Shown piece after piece: positions 9,104-17,798 of a DNA stretch of 64,000 bases. Below the pieces are notes generated by a model. That model saw only the letters and a list, made by a program, of their open reading frames with translations, made no database searches and was not told the DNA's origin. Position numbers and translations under genes: made by a program. The stretch's first letter is position 1. Every line of letters begins with the position of its first letter. Origin of the DNA: Nitrospira sp. (GTDB taxonomy: Bacteria; Nitrospirota; Nitrospiria; Nitrospirales; Nitrospiraceae); contig JARFXR010000002.1 of assembly GCA_029194535.1 (NCBI GenBank), positions 558,001-622,000 of the forward strand, written 5' to 3'.

Positions 9104-9826
9104 TCACCATTTCCCAGCATGGGCCCCGCCGTCGACGTGCAGCACTTCACCGGTCACGAATGTGGCCTCGGTGAGGTAGAGCACGGCATCGACGATCTCC
9201 GAGACCTTCCCGATTCGTTGGATCGGATGGAGGGTCTTCAAGAATCCGTGCATTTCAGGCTTGTGCATTGGGGTATCGATGATCCCGGGACTGATGGCAT
9301 TGAACCTGATTCCGTCTCCCGCGAACTCGATGGCGAGGGCGGCAGTGACCGCGTTCAATCCTCCCTTGGTGAGAACAGGGATGGCGGCAGCTATGCCTGC
9401 GACAGGCTGGTCTGCCAGTGTTGTCGTGATATTGATGACATGGCCTGCACCCTGTCGCTTCATCTGCCGGACGACCTCTTGGGTCGCATAGAGAAATCCG
9501 GACAGATTCGTCGAGACCATGCGTTCGAAGTCTTCCTTCGTATAGTCCGTGAAGGGCTTGGGGATGAAAATGCCGGCATTGTTGACTAGCACGTCGATCG
9601 TCCCGAACCGCTGGACGGCGGTGTCGACGATGCGCCGTGCCGTCTCGGGATCGGCGATGTCGCCGTCAATCAGAGCCAACTCTTCCGAGGGCGCGAGAGC
9701 GCCCGATTCCGTGATGCGCCTCGAATTGGCGACGACGCGGTAGCTATGCTCGAGCATTGCGGTGGTCAGACCGAGCCCGATCCCGCTGGATGCCCCAGTG
9801 ACGATTGCGGTCTTCCTCGTTGCCAT
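9104..9826 (-). CDS. SDR-family oxidoreductase lacking the catalytic tyrosine
   Basis: A 240-residue short-chain dehydrogenase fold: nucleotide motif TGASSGIGLG (10-19), NNAG at 82-85, and the C-terminal PG-I-TPMH and VTGEVLHVDGG elements. In the usual YxxxK motif the lysine is present (K154) but the tyrosine position is proline (P150). I recall a subfamily with this same LTKGGL arrangement, so the change is probably ancestral, not a recent mutation, and the enzyme may use another residue or be regulatory. ATG 9826 has GGAG seven bases upstream. It is divergent from an HxlR regulator that probably controls it. Confidence 0.88.
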   Translation of the reverse strand: MATRKTAIVTGASSGIGLGLTTAMLEHSYRVVANSRRITESGALAPSEELALIDGDIADPETARRIVDTAVQRFGTIDVLVNNAGIFIPKPFTDYTKEDFERMVSTNLSGFLYATQEVVRQMKRQGAGHVINITTTLADQPVAGIAAAIPVLTKGGLNAVTAALAIEFAGDGIRFNAISPGIIDTPMHKPEMHGFLKTLHPIQRIGKVSEIVDAVLYLTEATFVTGEVLHVDGGAHAGKW

Positions 9827-9940
9827 GATGCGACTCCTTTCGATGGGTGATGGGTGAGTGACTGTTGTTTCTCCTGCGAGCCAAGCTAAGGCGTGTACTG
9901 GCATAAGGCAATGTGCTATCTTTTGGTAAGTGCATTTTGG

Positions 9941-9958
9941 ACTTTCCATTTGGAAAGT
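9941..9958. promoter_or_regulatory. Candidate HxlR operator in the divergent promoter region
   Basis: ACTTTCC (9941-9947), spacer ATTT, GGAAAGT (9952-9958) is a perfect 7-bp inverted repeat between the divergent SDR and HxlR genes. Its place just before the regulator start suits autoregulation and control of the SDR/tautomerase operon. No binding consensus for this regulator is known to me. Confidence 0.5.
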
Positions 9959-9975
9959 GAATGGGAGAGGGTTGG

Positions 9976-10332
9976 ATGGCCGTCAAGCGCAGGGTATCGA
10001 AGGTTGCGCCGCCGCCGTTAGGCTGCCCACTCACAGCGTGCATGCAATTCCTCAAAGGAGCCTGGACACCCAACGTGATCTGGTACCTACGCGAGGGGCC
10101 TCGGCGTTTCAGCGAATTGATGGCGGATATTCACGGTGTGTCGCCGAAAGTATTCTCGGCGCGGCTGAAGCGACTGGAGCGGGACGGCATCGTGACGCGC
10201 CAAGTGATGCCGACTTCACCGCCGACGGTGGAGTATGCGTTGACCGATCTTGGGCATGAACTCACACCGGCCATCGAGGCGATCGTGCAGGTGGGTTACA
10301 AGCTCAAACGACGGCGGATCGCCATCGGGTGA
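9976..10332 (+). CDS. HxlR-family winged-helix transcriptional regulator
   Basis: The 118-residue protein has the family signature GCPLTACMQFLKGAWTPNVIWYL, then EGPRRFSELM and SPKVFSARLKRLERDGIV (recognition helix region) and YALTDLGHEL. The N-terminal cysteine in GCPL (C17) is the position that senses aldehydes or thiol stress in some HxlR proteins such as HypR. ATG 9976 is preferred because GGGAGAGG lies just upstream; ATG 9961 in the same frame is possible. Divergent from the SDR/tautomerase pair, its likely target. Confidence 0.9.
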   Translation: MAVKRRVSKVAPPPLGCPLTACMQFLKGAWTPNVIWYLREGPRRFSELMADIHGVSPKVFSARLKRLERDGIVTRQVMPTSPPTVEYALTDLGHELTPAIEAIVQVGYKLKRRRIAIG

Positions 10333-10420
10333 GATCTGCGCGTTTCGCGGCGCGCGGCGGTATTGGCTGGCCCTATCTTTCCCGTTGACGGAGGCCTTGT
10401 CACTCTGGGACCATGGCCTC

Positions 10421-10651
10421 GTGCATTTCGAGCTGCTTGGCCCGATCACGCAGATTGAAACGTTTGCGGTTGGGTCTCGAATTCGGGAGGTTGCGCGACT
10501 CCGGAAGTGCTATGGGAAAGGCCGTTGGCGGAAGCGAAAGGGTATCGGGAGGGTTCGATTGACGGATGGTTCTGCTCACCTCGCCGAGATTCACTGGTAC
10601 GAAGCGACAGGGATAGGCCGGAGAGAATACAAGATCAAACGCTTACTCTGA
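10421..10651 (+). CDS. Small conserved hypothetical protein (basic, RGRW/HWYEATGIGR motif)
   Basis: From the GTG at 10421 the frame gives 76 residues: VHFELLGPITQIETFAVGS, a basic RKCYGKGRWRKRKG segment, and HWYEATGIGRREYKIKRLL at the end. I recall similar small proteins of unknown function in several phyla, usually next to a partner like the following gene. The start is uncertain: no in-frame ATG fits, and a TTG at 10397 has GGAGG only two bases before it. The product is strongly basic, so it may bind nucleic acid, but nothing proves this. Ten bases separate it from the next gene. Confidence 0.6.
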   Translation: MHFELLGPITQIETFAVGSRIREVARLRKCYGKGRWRKRKGIGRVRLTDGSAHLAEIHWYEATGIGRREYKIKRLL

Positions 10652-10661
10652 GGTCATCGCA

Positions 10662-10898
10662 ATGCGAAAACCGAAACACGCCCCTTCAAGATTTCTGATC
10701 TGTGTGGACAACAAGGGTTACACGGTTTCACTTGAGCGGCGGAAGGTCTATCTGGCGCTTCCCGATGCCGTGGCCCTCAAGCACGGCCAGGTGCGAGTGA
10801 TCGACGAGTCGGGCGAGGACTATCTCTATCCCAAGAGTCTCTTTCTGCCCATCACCGTTCCTCAATCCCTCCGAAAAGCGATCCTTAAAGCCGCCTAG
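10662..10898 (+). CDS. Small conserved hypothetical protein (ICVDNKGY/DESGEDYLYP family)
   Basis: A 78-residue protein: FLICVDNKGYTVSLERRKVY, then ALPDAVALKHGQVRVIDESGEDYLYPKSLFLPI. I recall homologues in Nitrospira and other phyla, with no assigned function, encoded beside the preceding small gene. GAGG lies upstream of ATG 10662. The stop codon TAG (10896-10898) is provided by the terminal repeat of the downstream MITE-like element, so insertion may have changed the original C-terminus. Confidence 0.75.
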   Translation: MRKPKHAPSRFLICVDNKGYTVSLERRKVYLALPDAVALKHGQVRVIDESGEDYLYPKSLFLPITVPQSLRKAILKAA

Positions 10899-11083
10899 GA
10901 GTCTGTCCGAGTAATCCTTCGTGACGAGGCAAAGGAGCTGTGAGCAGATGCAAGGCCGCAGGCTCGGAAAAACCGGAGGCGTATTCGCTGGAATACGTTG
11001 AGGATTTTTTCGGGCCGAGAACGACGCAGATGCCCGCAGATCGTTTGCCGCAGTAGAACGGCATTACTCGGACAGACTCCTAG
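10895..11083. mobile_element. MITE-like element, perfect 21-bp terminal inverted repeats
   Basis: CTAGGAGTCTGTCCGAGTAA(T) at 10895-10915 is matched exactly, inverted, at 11063-11083. The 189-bp element encodes no protein. Inside it, GGAGGCGTATTCGCTGGAAT continuing ACGTTGAGG (10975-11003) forms a hairpin that resembles the core of two other elements in this window. CTAG flanks the inner repeat on both sides and could be a target duplication. No transposase is nearby, so it must be mobilised in trans if at all. I recall similar sequences in Nitrospira. Confidence 0.85.
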
Positions 11084-11138
11084 CTAGCTCCGGTTGCGCC
11101 ACGCGCGGCGGTTCGACAATCGTCCGCCACGGACCTCG

Positions 11139-11168
11139 TTGCAAGAGACCCCGCGGCTTTCCTAGAAT
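11139..11168 (+). promoter_or_regulatory. Sigma-70-like promoter for the TPR gene
   Basis: TTGCAA (11139-11144), 18-base spacer, TAGAAT (11163-11168). Transcription would begin about at 11175, essentially on the ATG at 11176, and there is no ribosome-binding site, so the message may be leaderless. Confidence 0.5.
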
Positions 11169-11175
11169 CCTCTTT

Positions 11176-11886
11176 ATGGTTGGGCTATCCTCTTGGCTCG
11201 CGGTGCCTGTGATCCTCGCTCCCCTAGCCTCTGTCGACCTCGACCACAGCACGGTCTATCTCGTCCAGCACGCCGGCAGTCCAGCGCCCGGGCCGACCGA
11301 AATGGATTTGGAAGTGGAGTTTCGGCGATCGCGCGACGCGCTGCGGGCACGGCCGGAGTTCCAAGGGGACACTGCCGACGCTCACTATCGATTGGGCAAG
11401 GCTCTTCACGGTCGCGGCGACATGGTCGGCGGGGCAGAGGAATATCGCCTTGCTATCCGGTGTGATCCTCGCTTCGGGGAGGCCTATCGAGACCTCGGCA
11501 CGCTGTTGCTCGATTGGCATGATTACCCCGGTGCAGTTGCGGCCCTTGAGCAGGCCGTGCAATTGGGACGGCAGGATAGTGAGACCTACTATTGGTTGGG
11601 GAGAGGCCTGATGGGAAAGAGCGATTGGCCTGCGGCGGCGGCGGCCCTTGAGACTGCGGTACGAATCAAACCCGATGACGCGGAGGCCTATGCGGACTTA
11701 GGGCTGGTCCGCATGGTGCAGGGTGACGTGACGGGTGCAGCGGACGCGCTTCGAGCCTCGATTGAGTTGAAACCGGACAATGCGGACGCGCATGCGCTGC
11801 TGGAGACGCTGACCCTCCATCACTCCGATCGTGACCAAGTGATTCGAGCCGCGCAGCAAGTTTTGGCCCTGATGTTTCGCCGATAG
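11176..11886 (+). CDS. TPR-repeat protein, probably exported
   Basis: A 236-residue protein with an N-terminal hydrophobic segment (LSSWLAVPVILAPLASV) that may be a signal peptide or anchor, followed by about four tetratricopeptide repeats: AHYRLGKALHGRGDMVGGAEEYRLAI, then AYRDLGTLL-, TYYWLGRGL- and AYADLGLVR-type helices. TPR domains bind other proteins; the partner is unknown. No ribosome site precedes ATG 11176, but a good promoter ends seven bases upstream, suggesting leaderless translation. The next gene is convergent and ends eight bases away. Confidence 0.8.
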   Translation: MVGLSSWLAVPVILAPLASVDLDHSTVYLVQHAGSPAPGPTEMDLEVEFRRSRDALRARPEFQGDTADAHYRLGKALHGRGDMVGGAEEYRLAIRCDPRFGEAYRDLGTLLLDWHDYPGAVAALEQAVQLGRQDSETYYWLGRGLMGKSDWPAAAAALETAVRIKPDDAEAYADLGLVRMVQGDVTGAADALRASIELKPDNADAHALLETLTLHHSDRDQVIRAAQQVLALMFRR

Positions 11887-11894
11887 CCTTCGGC

Positions 11895-12467
11895 TCACGG
11901 GGTCCAGTCCGGCTGTGCGTCGGTCGCGGAGAGCACGATCACCTGCACATAGAGCTGATGGCCATACGGCTGTTCCCAGGATTTGAGTAGCAGCTGGTGA
12001 TTCTCCCGCACTTCGATCCATCCAAGCGACACCCATCCTGCTGCCGAGGGCAGTTCTCCCTTCACACAGGTTTTCCCGCACAGGTTCACCCAGGGATGTC
12101 CCGGCTCACCCGCTCCATACAGCCAGACAGCATACCGGCCCTCCGGCAAACGCGAGGTCGCTCGAATCGGCGAGACACCGGGAAGCGGCTGGCGAAACAT
12201 GACGACCCGGTCGGCCTCTCGGCGCGGCACACCGCAGCGGTCGCCCGAGGCATAGACCCAGAGGGCATATTCGCCCGAGTCGGCTTTGCAGTCTTCGAAC
12301 GCCACGTCGGTTCCGCCTTTCCAATCGGCGGCGCGGAAGACTTGCGACGTCGCCGGTGAAGCGGGAGGTTGACGTTGCTCCTCATCGGCCGCATGGCCCA
12401 CCGCGATGAGGGTACACACCAGTCCACCGGCGAGCCCGAGCCGTCTCGACAGAGATCGTCGATCCAT
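11895..12467 (-). CDS. Secreted hypothetical protein
   Basis: A 190-residue product with a clear signal peptide (MDRRSLSRRLGLAGGLVCTLIAVGHA) and a mature part with several cysteines (EDCKAD, DRCGVP, LCGKTC) likely to pair as disulfides in the periplasm. It contains repeated aromatic beta-like segments such as YALWVYASGDRCG and YAVWLYGAGEPG, two similar halves that may be an internal duplication. No family recognised. ATG 12467 is chosen for the signal peptide; an upstream start at 12503 is possible. Confidence 0.7.
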   Translation of the reverse strand: MDRRSLSRRLGLAGGLVCTLIAVGHAADEEQRQPPASPATSQVFRAADWKGGTDVAFEDCKADSGEYALWVYASGDRCGVPRREADRVVMFRQPLPGVSPIRATSRLPEGRYAVWLYGAGEPGHPWVNLCGKTCVKGELPSAAGWVSLGWIEVRENHQLLLKSWEQPYGHQLYVQVIVLSATDAQPDWTP

Positions 12468-12614
12468 ACTCCGCTTGTAGCCGACCGGCTTGCCGCTCGT
12501 CAATGGACGAGGAGCGGCACAGGGGCCTCAGGACCGCTTTGCGGCGCGCGGCGCCAGTTCATGGATCCTTGGCAAGCTGTGACTGTAGGAGTGCTGGGAG
12601 GCGGCTGACAAGCG

Positions 12615-15296
12615 TCATTCCCCGGACTGTTGAATCAGCTTTGCGACCAATCCGGTCCAACCGGTCTGGTGGCTTGCGCCGATCCCGGCCCCGTTGTCGC
12701 CATGGAAGTATTCGTAGAACAGGATGTGATTCCGCCAATCCGGGTCGTCCTGGAGCCTGGTGGTCCCGCCGAAGACGGGACGTGTTCCATCCGCATTCCG
12801 CAGGAAGATGTGGATCAATCGGCGTGAGAGGTCCGTCGCCGCTTCCCCAAGGCTCAAATGCCGGCCCGATCCGGTCGGGTACTCGACGTGGTACCGGTCC
12901 CCGAGAAAGTAATGGAGCTTTTGCAAGGATTCGATCAGCAGGTAGTTGACCGGGAACCAGATCGGTCCCCGCCAGTTGGAATTGCCTCCGAACAGGTCGG
13001 TGCCGGATTCAGCCGGTTCATACTCCACCCGATGCTCCCGTCCCATCACCGAGACGACATAGGGATGATCCCGGTGATATCGCGATAACGCTCGAATCCC
13101 GTATGGCGAAAGAAATTCCTGCTCGTCGAACATGTAGCGGAGCACGGAGCGCAAGCGATCACGACTCACCAGCGAGAGAAAACGTCGGAGGCCGCCGTCG
13201 TGGGACTGCGTTTCAAGATGCTGAGCCAATTCAGGACGATTCTCGATGAACCACTGCATCCGGTGCTTGAATCGAGGCAGACAGTCGATGAGATCGGAGT
13301 CGAGCGTTTCGACCGCGAACAGGGGGATGAGGCCGACCATGGACCGGACTTTCATGTGTGTGGTTTCGCCGTGCGGCAAGTGCAAAACGTCATAAAAAAA
13401 GCCGTCCTGGCGATCCCATAATTCAATCTTCTCCCCGCCGATGTTGTTCATGGCGCTGCAGATGTACACGAAGTGCTCGAAGAATTTGCTGGCGACGTCT
13501 TCGTACGCCGGGTTGTCGCGGGCCAACTCCAATGCGATCGTCAGCATGTTCAGGCAGTACATGCCCATCCAACTGGTGGCATCCGATTGTTCGATGTGTC
13601 CGCCGGTCGGCAACGGCGCGCTTCGATCGAACACCCCGATGTTGTCGAGACCGAGAAACCCTCCTTGAAAGATGTTCTTGCCTTCGGTGTCTTTGCGATT
13701 CACCCACCAGGTAAAGTTCAGCAGCAGCTTATGGAAGACCCGCTCCAGGAACCGGCGATCGCCGGCTCCGTTCATTTTCTTGTCGATCTTGTAGACGCGC
13801 CAGGCCGCCCAGGCATGGACGGGAGGATTCACGTCGCCGAACGACCATTCGTAGGCCGGGATCTGGCCGTTGGGATGCATGTACCATTCGCGCAGCATGA
13901 GCACGAGTTGTTCCTTGGCGAATGTCGGATCGACGAGCGCGAGCGGGATGCAGTGAAACGCGAGATCCCAGGCGGCATACCATGGGTATTCCCACTTATC
14001 CGGCATCGAGATGACATCGGCATTGTAGAGATGCGCCCAGTCGGCGTTGCGACCGCGCAGGCGTTCGTGCGGCGGCCGTTCGGCCGTCGAATCGCCCTTG
14101 AGCCATCGGTTGATATCGTAGTGGTAAAACTGCTTGCTCCAGAGGAGTCCGGCAAACGCCTGTCGTTGAACCAAGCGCGCGTCTTCTGATAGATGGGTCG
14201 GCGCCAATCCGTCATAGAACTCGTCGGCTTCCTGAAGACGGTCGGCGAATACCTGGTCGAAGTCCTTTTCCGTGAAGACGAGGTTGTGCGCCTCGTTTGT
14301 GAATCGCAAACGAAGGGTCTGCGTCTCACCGGGCGCCAGGGTGAGGACGTAATGGGCCGCGGCCTTGGTTCCGATGCGGTCGGGATTGACCGCCCCCTTA
14401 TCCCCTTCCACGACATAGTCGTGGAAGCCATCCTTCACGTACCGGGCGCCTTCCGGGTCGCCGTAGAGGCGGCGCGTATTCGTCTCATTTTCCGTGAAGA
14501 GGAGCGTCGGCCGGCCGTCGCACAGAAGCCGGCGAAGGCCATACTGCTCGTGCGTCGACTCAATCACGGTCAGGCGCGCCGTGGGCTCCCCTTCTTTGAG
14601 GCAGGGACGTCGGATGCCTGATCCCCATGACCATGTATTGCGATACCAGAGTGTGGGAAGCAGGGTGAGCTCGGCGTCGTCCGGACCGCGATTGACAACA
14701 TGGATTCTGATGCACAGGTCTTCCGGCGTCGCCTTGGCATACTCCACAAAGACGTCGAAATACCGGTTCTCGTCGAAGATGCCGGTGTCGATCAATTCGA
14801 ACTCAGGATCATGACGCCGCCGACTGTGATTCTCCTCGAGGAGCCTGGCGTACGGGAACGCGCCTTGCGGATACTTGTACAGGTACTTCATGTACGAATG
14901 CGTCGGCGTTGAATCCAGATAGTAGTAGCATTCCTTGACATCCTCGCCGTGATTGCCCTCGCGACCGGTCAGTCCAAAGAGTCGTTCCTTCAAGATGGGG
15001 TCCCGTCCGTTCCACAACGCCAAGGCAAAGCAGATCTCTTGGTGACGATCACACACGCCTGCGAGCCCGTCTTCGTTCCAACGATAGGCCCGTGACCTGG
15101 CATGATCGTGGGGAAACGATTGCCACGCTTGACCGTCATAACTGTAGTCCTCGCGCACCGTTCCCCATGCCCGCTCGCTGAGATATGGCCCCCAACGTTT
15201 CCAGTGCCGGCGCCGCTGCGCGTCTTCTTGAAGACGCAGCTGCTCTGCCGGGACCGGCTGTGGAAAGAAGGACGGGCTTCGACGACGCGAGGTCAT
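12615..15296 (-). CDS. GH63-type glycoside hydrolase (MGH1-like glucosidase)
   Basis: A cytoplasmic 893-residue enzyme of the bacterial mannosyl-oligosaccharide-glucosidase-like family. Recognisable blocks include [18 protein letters not shown] near the N-terminus, [15 protein letters not shown] and DNIGVFDRS in the (alpha/alpha)6 barrel, [16 protein letters not shown], and [20 protein letters not shown] at the C-terminus. The family hydrolyses alpha-glucosidic bonds, for example in compatible solutes; the precise substrate is not determined by sequence. The open frame extends 94 codons upstream, but [14 protein letters not shown] at 15296 fits the family start. It lies 41 bases from the beta-propeller gene upstream, perhaps one operon. 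Confidence 0.88.
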   Translation of the reverse strand: MTSRRRSPSFFPQPVPAEQLRLQEDAQRRRHWKRWGPYLSERAWGTVREDYSYDGQAWQSFPHDHARSRAYRWNEDGLAGVCDRHQEICFALALWNGRDPILKERLFGLTGREGNHGEDVKECYYYLDSTPTHSYMKYLYKYPQGAFPYARLLEENHSRRRHDPEFELIDTGIFDENRYFDVFVEYAKATPEDLCIRIHVVNRGPDDAELTLLPTLWYRNTWSWGSGIRRPCLKEGEPTARLTVIESTHEQYGLRRLLCDGRPTLLFTENETNTRRLYGDPEGARYVKDGFHDYVVEGDKGAVNPDRIGTKAAAHYVLTLAPGETQTLRLRFTNEAHNLVFTEKDFDQVFADRLQEADEFYDGLAPTHLSEDARLVQRQAFAGLLWSKQFYHYDINRWLKGDSTAERPPHERLRGRNADWAHLYNADVISMPDKWEYPWYAAWDLAFHCIPLALVDPTFAKEQLVLMLREWYMHPNGQIPAYEWSFGDVNPPVHAWAAWRVYKIDKKMNGAGDRRFLERVFHKLLLNFTWWVNRKDTEGKNIFQGGFLGLDNIGVFDRSAPLPTGGHIEQSDATSWMGMYCLNMLTIALELARDNPAYEDVASKFFEHFVYICSAMNNIGGEKIELWDRQDGFFYDVLHLPHGETTHMKVRSMVGLIPLFAVETLDSDLIDCLPRFKHRMQWFIENRPELAQHLETQSHDGGLRRFLSLVSRDRLRSVLRYMFDEQEFLSPYGIRALSRYHRDHPYVVSVMGREHRVEYEPAESGTDLFGGNSNWRGPIWFPVNYLLIESLQKLHYFLGDRYHVEYPTGSGRHLSLGEAATDLSRRLIHIFLRNADGTRPVFGGTTRLQDDPDWRNHILFYEYFHGDNGAGIGASHQTGWTGLVAKLIQQSGE

Positions 15297-15337
15297 AATG
15301 GATGGAGTCGGCCGGTCTCCGAAAGTCTTACAAGACG

Positions 15338-16354
15338 CTAGAAGTGAGCGCCGCCTGTGGTCAGAGGCAGGCGATAGACCGCATGGCCGCTTGTGATGAA
15401 GAGCGTCGTTCCATCCTCTCCCCATGCGACGTTGGAGGTCGGTTGCCCGGTCTCGATCATCCCGAGTAACGTCCCATCCGGAGCGATCACGCTGACCCCG
15501 CCCGGGCGAGCGCCGAAGATATTTCCCCACCGATCCACTTTCAGTCCGTCGGGACCGAAGAACGGATCCTGCCTCCATCTCGCGGCATCGAACAGGACCC
15601 GGCCGTTGGTAACCGTTCCATCCGGCTTCACATCGTAGGCCAGCCAGGCGGCCCGCTTCGGACCCACATCGGAGACGTAGAGGATCCGCTCATCCGGTGA
15701 AAACGCGATGCCGTTCGGCGCATGGATATTGTCAATGACCAGGGAGACCGTCCCGTCCTGCGTAACGCGGTAGACGCCTTGCACCGGTGCCTTGTCCGGA
15801 TCGTCAAAACCGTTCGGAAGCCCGAACGGAGGATCGGTAAAGTACAGCGCGCCGTCGGATTTGAAGACGAGATCGTTGGGACTGTTAAGGCGATGGCCGT
15901 TGTACCGATCAACCAATGGGGTGATTCGGCCATCCGCCTCCAATCTGCCGATCTCCCTGTCGCCATGACGGCACAGCACGAGCCGCCCGTTCTCATCCAA
16001 CGCCAACCCGTTCGAACCGGGCTCTCTGCCCGAAAAGGGCATGGCGCCGCTGTAGCCGCTGTGATCGAGGAAGAGACTGACGCCCTCGCCGGGCTTCCAC
16101 TTGTAAATGGCATTCGACGGAATATCCGAAAAGAGCAGATAGCCGCCTTGTTTATGCCAGACAGGGCCTTCCACCCAGCTGAACCCATCGGCGATTTTCT
16201 CCAACTTCGCGTCCTTGGGGACGAGCTGGGCGAAGCGGGGATCGAGGCCGGTGATGGTCGCCGCGACGGGTTCGGCCAACGCGGTCGTATGGAAAAACTG
16301 AACCCCGAAGGCCACGGACAACAGCGTGATGGTGAGCACAGAAGGAGGAAACAT
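15338..16354 (-). CDS. Secreted SMP-30/gluconolactonase-like beta-propeller protein
   Basis: The 338-residue protein has a signal peptide ([27 protein letters not shown]) and a six-bladed propeller with family marks: [67 protein letters not shown] and [10 protein letters not shown]. The glutamate in EGP, asparagines in NSPNDL and NGI, and aspartate near GPDGLKVD correspond to the divalent metal site. Such enzymes hydrolyse sugar lactones. ATG 16354 has GGAGG seven bases upstream. A longer paralogue is encoded at 18836-20458. Confidence 0.9.
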   Translation of the reverse strand: MFPPSVLTITLLSVAFGVQFFHTTALAEPVAATITGLDPRFAQLVPKDAKLEKIADGFSWVEGPVWHKQGGYLLFSDIPSNAIYKWKPGEGVSLFLDHSGYSGAMPFSGREPGSNGLALDENGRLVLCRHGDREIGRLEADGRITPLVDRYNGHRLNSPNDLVFKSDGALYFTDPPFGLPNGFDDPDKAPVQGVYRVTQDGTVSLVIDNIHAPNGIAFSPDERILYVSDVGPKRAAWLAYDVKPDGTVTNGRVLFDAARWRQDPFFGPDGLKVDRWGNIFGARPGGVSVIAPDGTLLGMIETGQPTSNVAWGEDGTTLFITSGHAVYRLPLTTGGAHF

Positions 16355-16414
16355 AGGGAAACCTCCGGCTATCACTCTGTCGAATCAGCTGGTCAGGTCT
16401 TACAGGGCCGGCCA

Positions 16415-16625
16415 GCCCGCATTATTCATGACGGTTCGTCGCGAAATCACGCAGTCGCCTAGCGAGACGGGCGTGCGGAGCTGCGAGAGCCTGAGGCGTA
16501 CTTGAAACAGTACGTCGAGGGAGCGAGCGGCGAGTCCGACCGCCTGCGCGCCTGAAACCCGCGCGCAGGCTTGTTGTAGCCGCGAATCCGTGATTGCAGC
16601 AGAAGTGCTCATGAATAATGCGGGC
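16415..16625. mobile_element. MITE-like element, perfect 17-bp terminal inverted repeats
   Basis: GCCCGCATTATTCATGA (16415-16431) is repeated inverted as TCATGAATAATGCGGGC (16609-16625). The 211-bp interior has no gene but holds the hairpin CTGAGGCGTACTTGAAACAG continuing TACGTCGAGG (16491-16520), similar to the core of the elements at 10895 and 35584, and a second G+C-rich inverted repeat (CCTGCGCGC / GCGCGCAGG). The terminal sequence differs from the other two elements. The 240 bases to the right, before the next gene, contain nothing I can assign. Confidence 0.85.
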
Positions 16626-16865
16626 GACGTGGCGAGGTGAAGAGAGTGGGTGTCATCCGCGGCATCATGAAGAATCGTCGCGCGCCGGGGAACTCTACGC
16701 GAGTTTTGCGACCCATGCCGCGAAGCCTCCGCACGGCCCATCCATCAGTCAATGCTCAGGCATGACCCCGTTCGTTTCCGGAGCACTCCTGAATGGTCGG
16801 AACGTGACGATTGACTCCCGCACAGGTCAGAAATAGAGCAGGTTGAGTCCGTAGGGAGGGGAGGT

Positions 16866-17405
16866 ATGAAAGCCGCCACGCGCACAGTGAATGTCCATGA
16901 GGCCAAGACACATTGTTCTAAACTCCTGGCCGCCGTCGCGAAGGGGCAGCGCATCACGATTTGCAAAGCCGGGACGCCCGTGGCCGAGTTGGGACCGCTC
17001 GAAACCAACATTCCGGTCCGCCGTCCAGGGTTGCTGAAAGGACGCATAGGCATCGCGGACGATTTTGATGCGCCGTTACCAACTGACATGATCGCCGTGT
17101 TCGAGCGTGGGAGACCACACCCGTACCTAATCAGTGATGCTTCACTCTGGGAGGTCGTTATTAAGGTTCAAATGAACAAGCTCTCCGCAGATCCGGCCGA
17201 GCGCGCGGCTAAGATCGCGGACAGTGGGTTTCAGGAATTGCCGGTCTCCGTCCTTCACACTCTGGCCCTTGAACGGTTACCACTGCATCATCGCGACCCC
17301 TTTGACCGTATCTTGTTGGCGCAAGCCCAGGTGGAACAATTGCGCTTGCTCGCCGGTGATGCGAGTTTGAAGCCGTATGGTCCGGTGTGTCAGGTACTCC
17401 ATTAG
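16866..17405 (+). CDS. Phd/YefM-type antitoxin fused in frame to a truncated PIN toxin
   Basis: The 179-residue product reads as an almost complete antitoxin (VNVHEAKTHCSKLLAAVAKG through LLKGRIGIADDFDAPLPTD, residues 1-76), then directly as the C-terminal two thirds of a VapC-like PIN protein (SDASLWEVVIKVQMNKL, LPLHHRDPFDRILLAQAQ, LLAGDASLKPYG). The first 35-40 PIN residues, including the first catalytic aspartate of the LLDTH strand, are missing. An internal deletion removing the antitoxin stop and toxin start explains it. The ribosome site GGGAGGGGAGG precedes ATG 16866. Toxin activity is unlikely; DNA binding by the antitoxin part may persist. Confidence 0.85.
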   Translation: MKAATRTVNVHEAKTHCSKLLAAVAKGQRITICKAGTPVAELGPLETNIPVRRPGLLKGRIGIADDFDAPLPTDMIAVFERGRPHPYLISDASLWEVVIKVQMNKLSADPAERAAKIADSGFQELPVSVLHTLALERLPLHHRDPFDRILLAQAQVEQLRLLAGDASLKPYGPVCQVLH

Positions 17406-17456
17406 ACTAACCGAGCTACGATTCAGCTCTTGAGGTCAAGCCTGAGTACTGGCTTT

Positions 17457-17762
17457 TCACTCGCCATACACGTACGTCAACGTGCCGTTCTCGACCTGCG
17501 TTGGGAGGGTGATCAATCGCGAATCTCGATCGGCCGGGCCTTTGAGACATTTCCCCTGGCCGCATTCAAACTCCGCCGCATGCCATTCGCAGATTAGCTT
17601 GTTGCCGTCTCGCCTCATCGGGCCTCCCAGGTGCATGCACATATTCAGAACGGCCTTCGGCTTCCCGTGAATCGTGAAGACCAAGACCTCGCGACCGAAA
17701 AAGTCAACCGTCTTGGTCTTGTCATCAGGAATATCCTCCAGTTTGCACAGAGCCAGCTTCAT
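17457..17762 (-). CDS. Rieske-type [2Fe-2S] ferredoxin
   Basis: A 101-residue soluble protein with both cluster-binding boxes: CMH at 42-44 (MCMHLGG) and CEWH at 58-61 (ICEWHAAEF), giving the two-cysteine, two-histidine ligation of Rieske clusters. No signal or anchor is present. It resembles NirD or biphenyl dioxygenase-type ferredoxins, which pass electrons to an oxygenase or reductase. ATG 17762 has GGAG seven bases upstream. It follows the quinone oxidoreductase gene by 36 bases and is likely co-transcribed. Confidence 0.9.
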   Translation of the reverse strand: MKLALCKLEDIPDDKTKTVDFFGREVLVFTIHGKPKAVLNMCMHLGGPMRRDGNKLICEWHAAEFECGQGKCLKGPADRDSRLITLPTQVENGTLTYVYGE

Positions 17763-17798
17763 GACCACTCTCCTTTCTCTATAGGGACAGGTTCATGT

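Noticed and set aside
10990-11020. T-run inside the MITE-like element as a rho-independent terminator of the small-gene pair
   Set aside because: GATTTTTTCGGG follows the core hairpin closely and could terminate, but pairing and spacing are ambiguous and it is better explained as part of the element.
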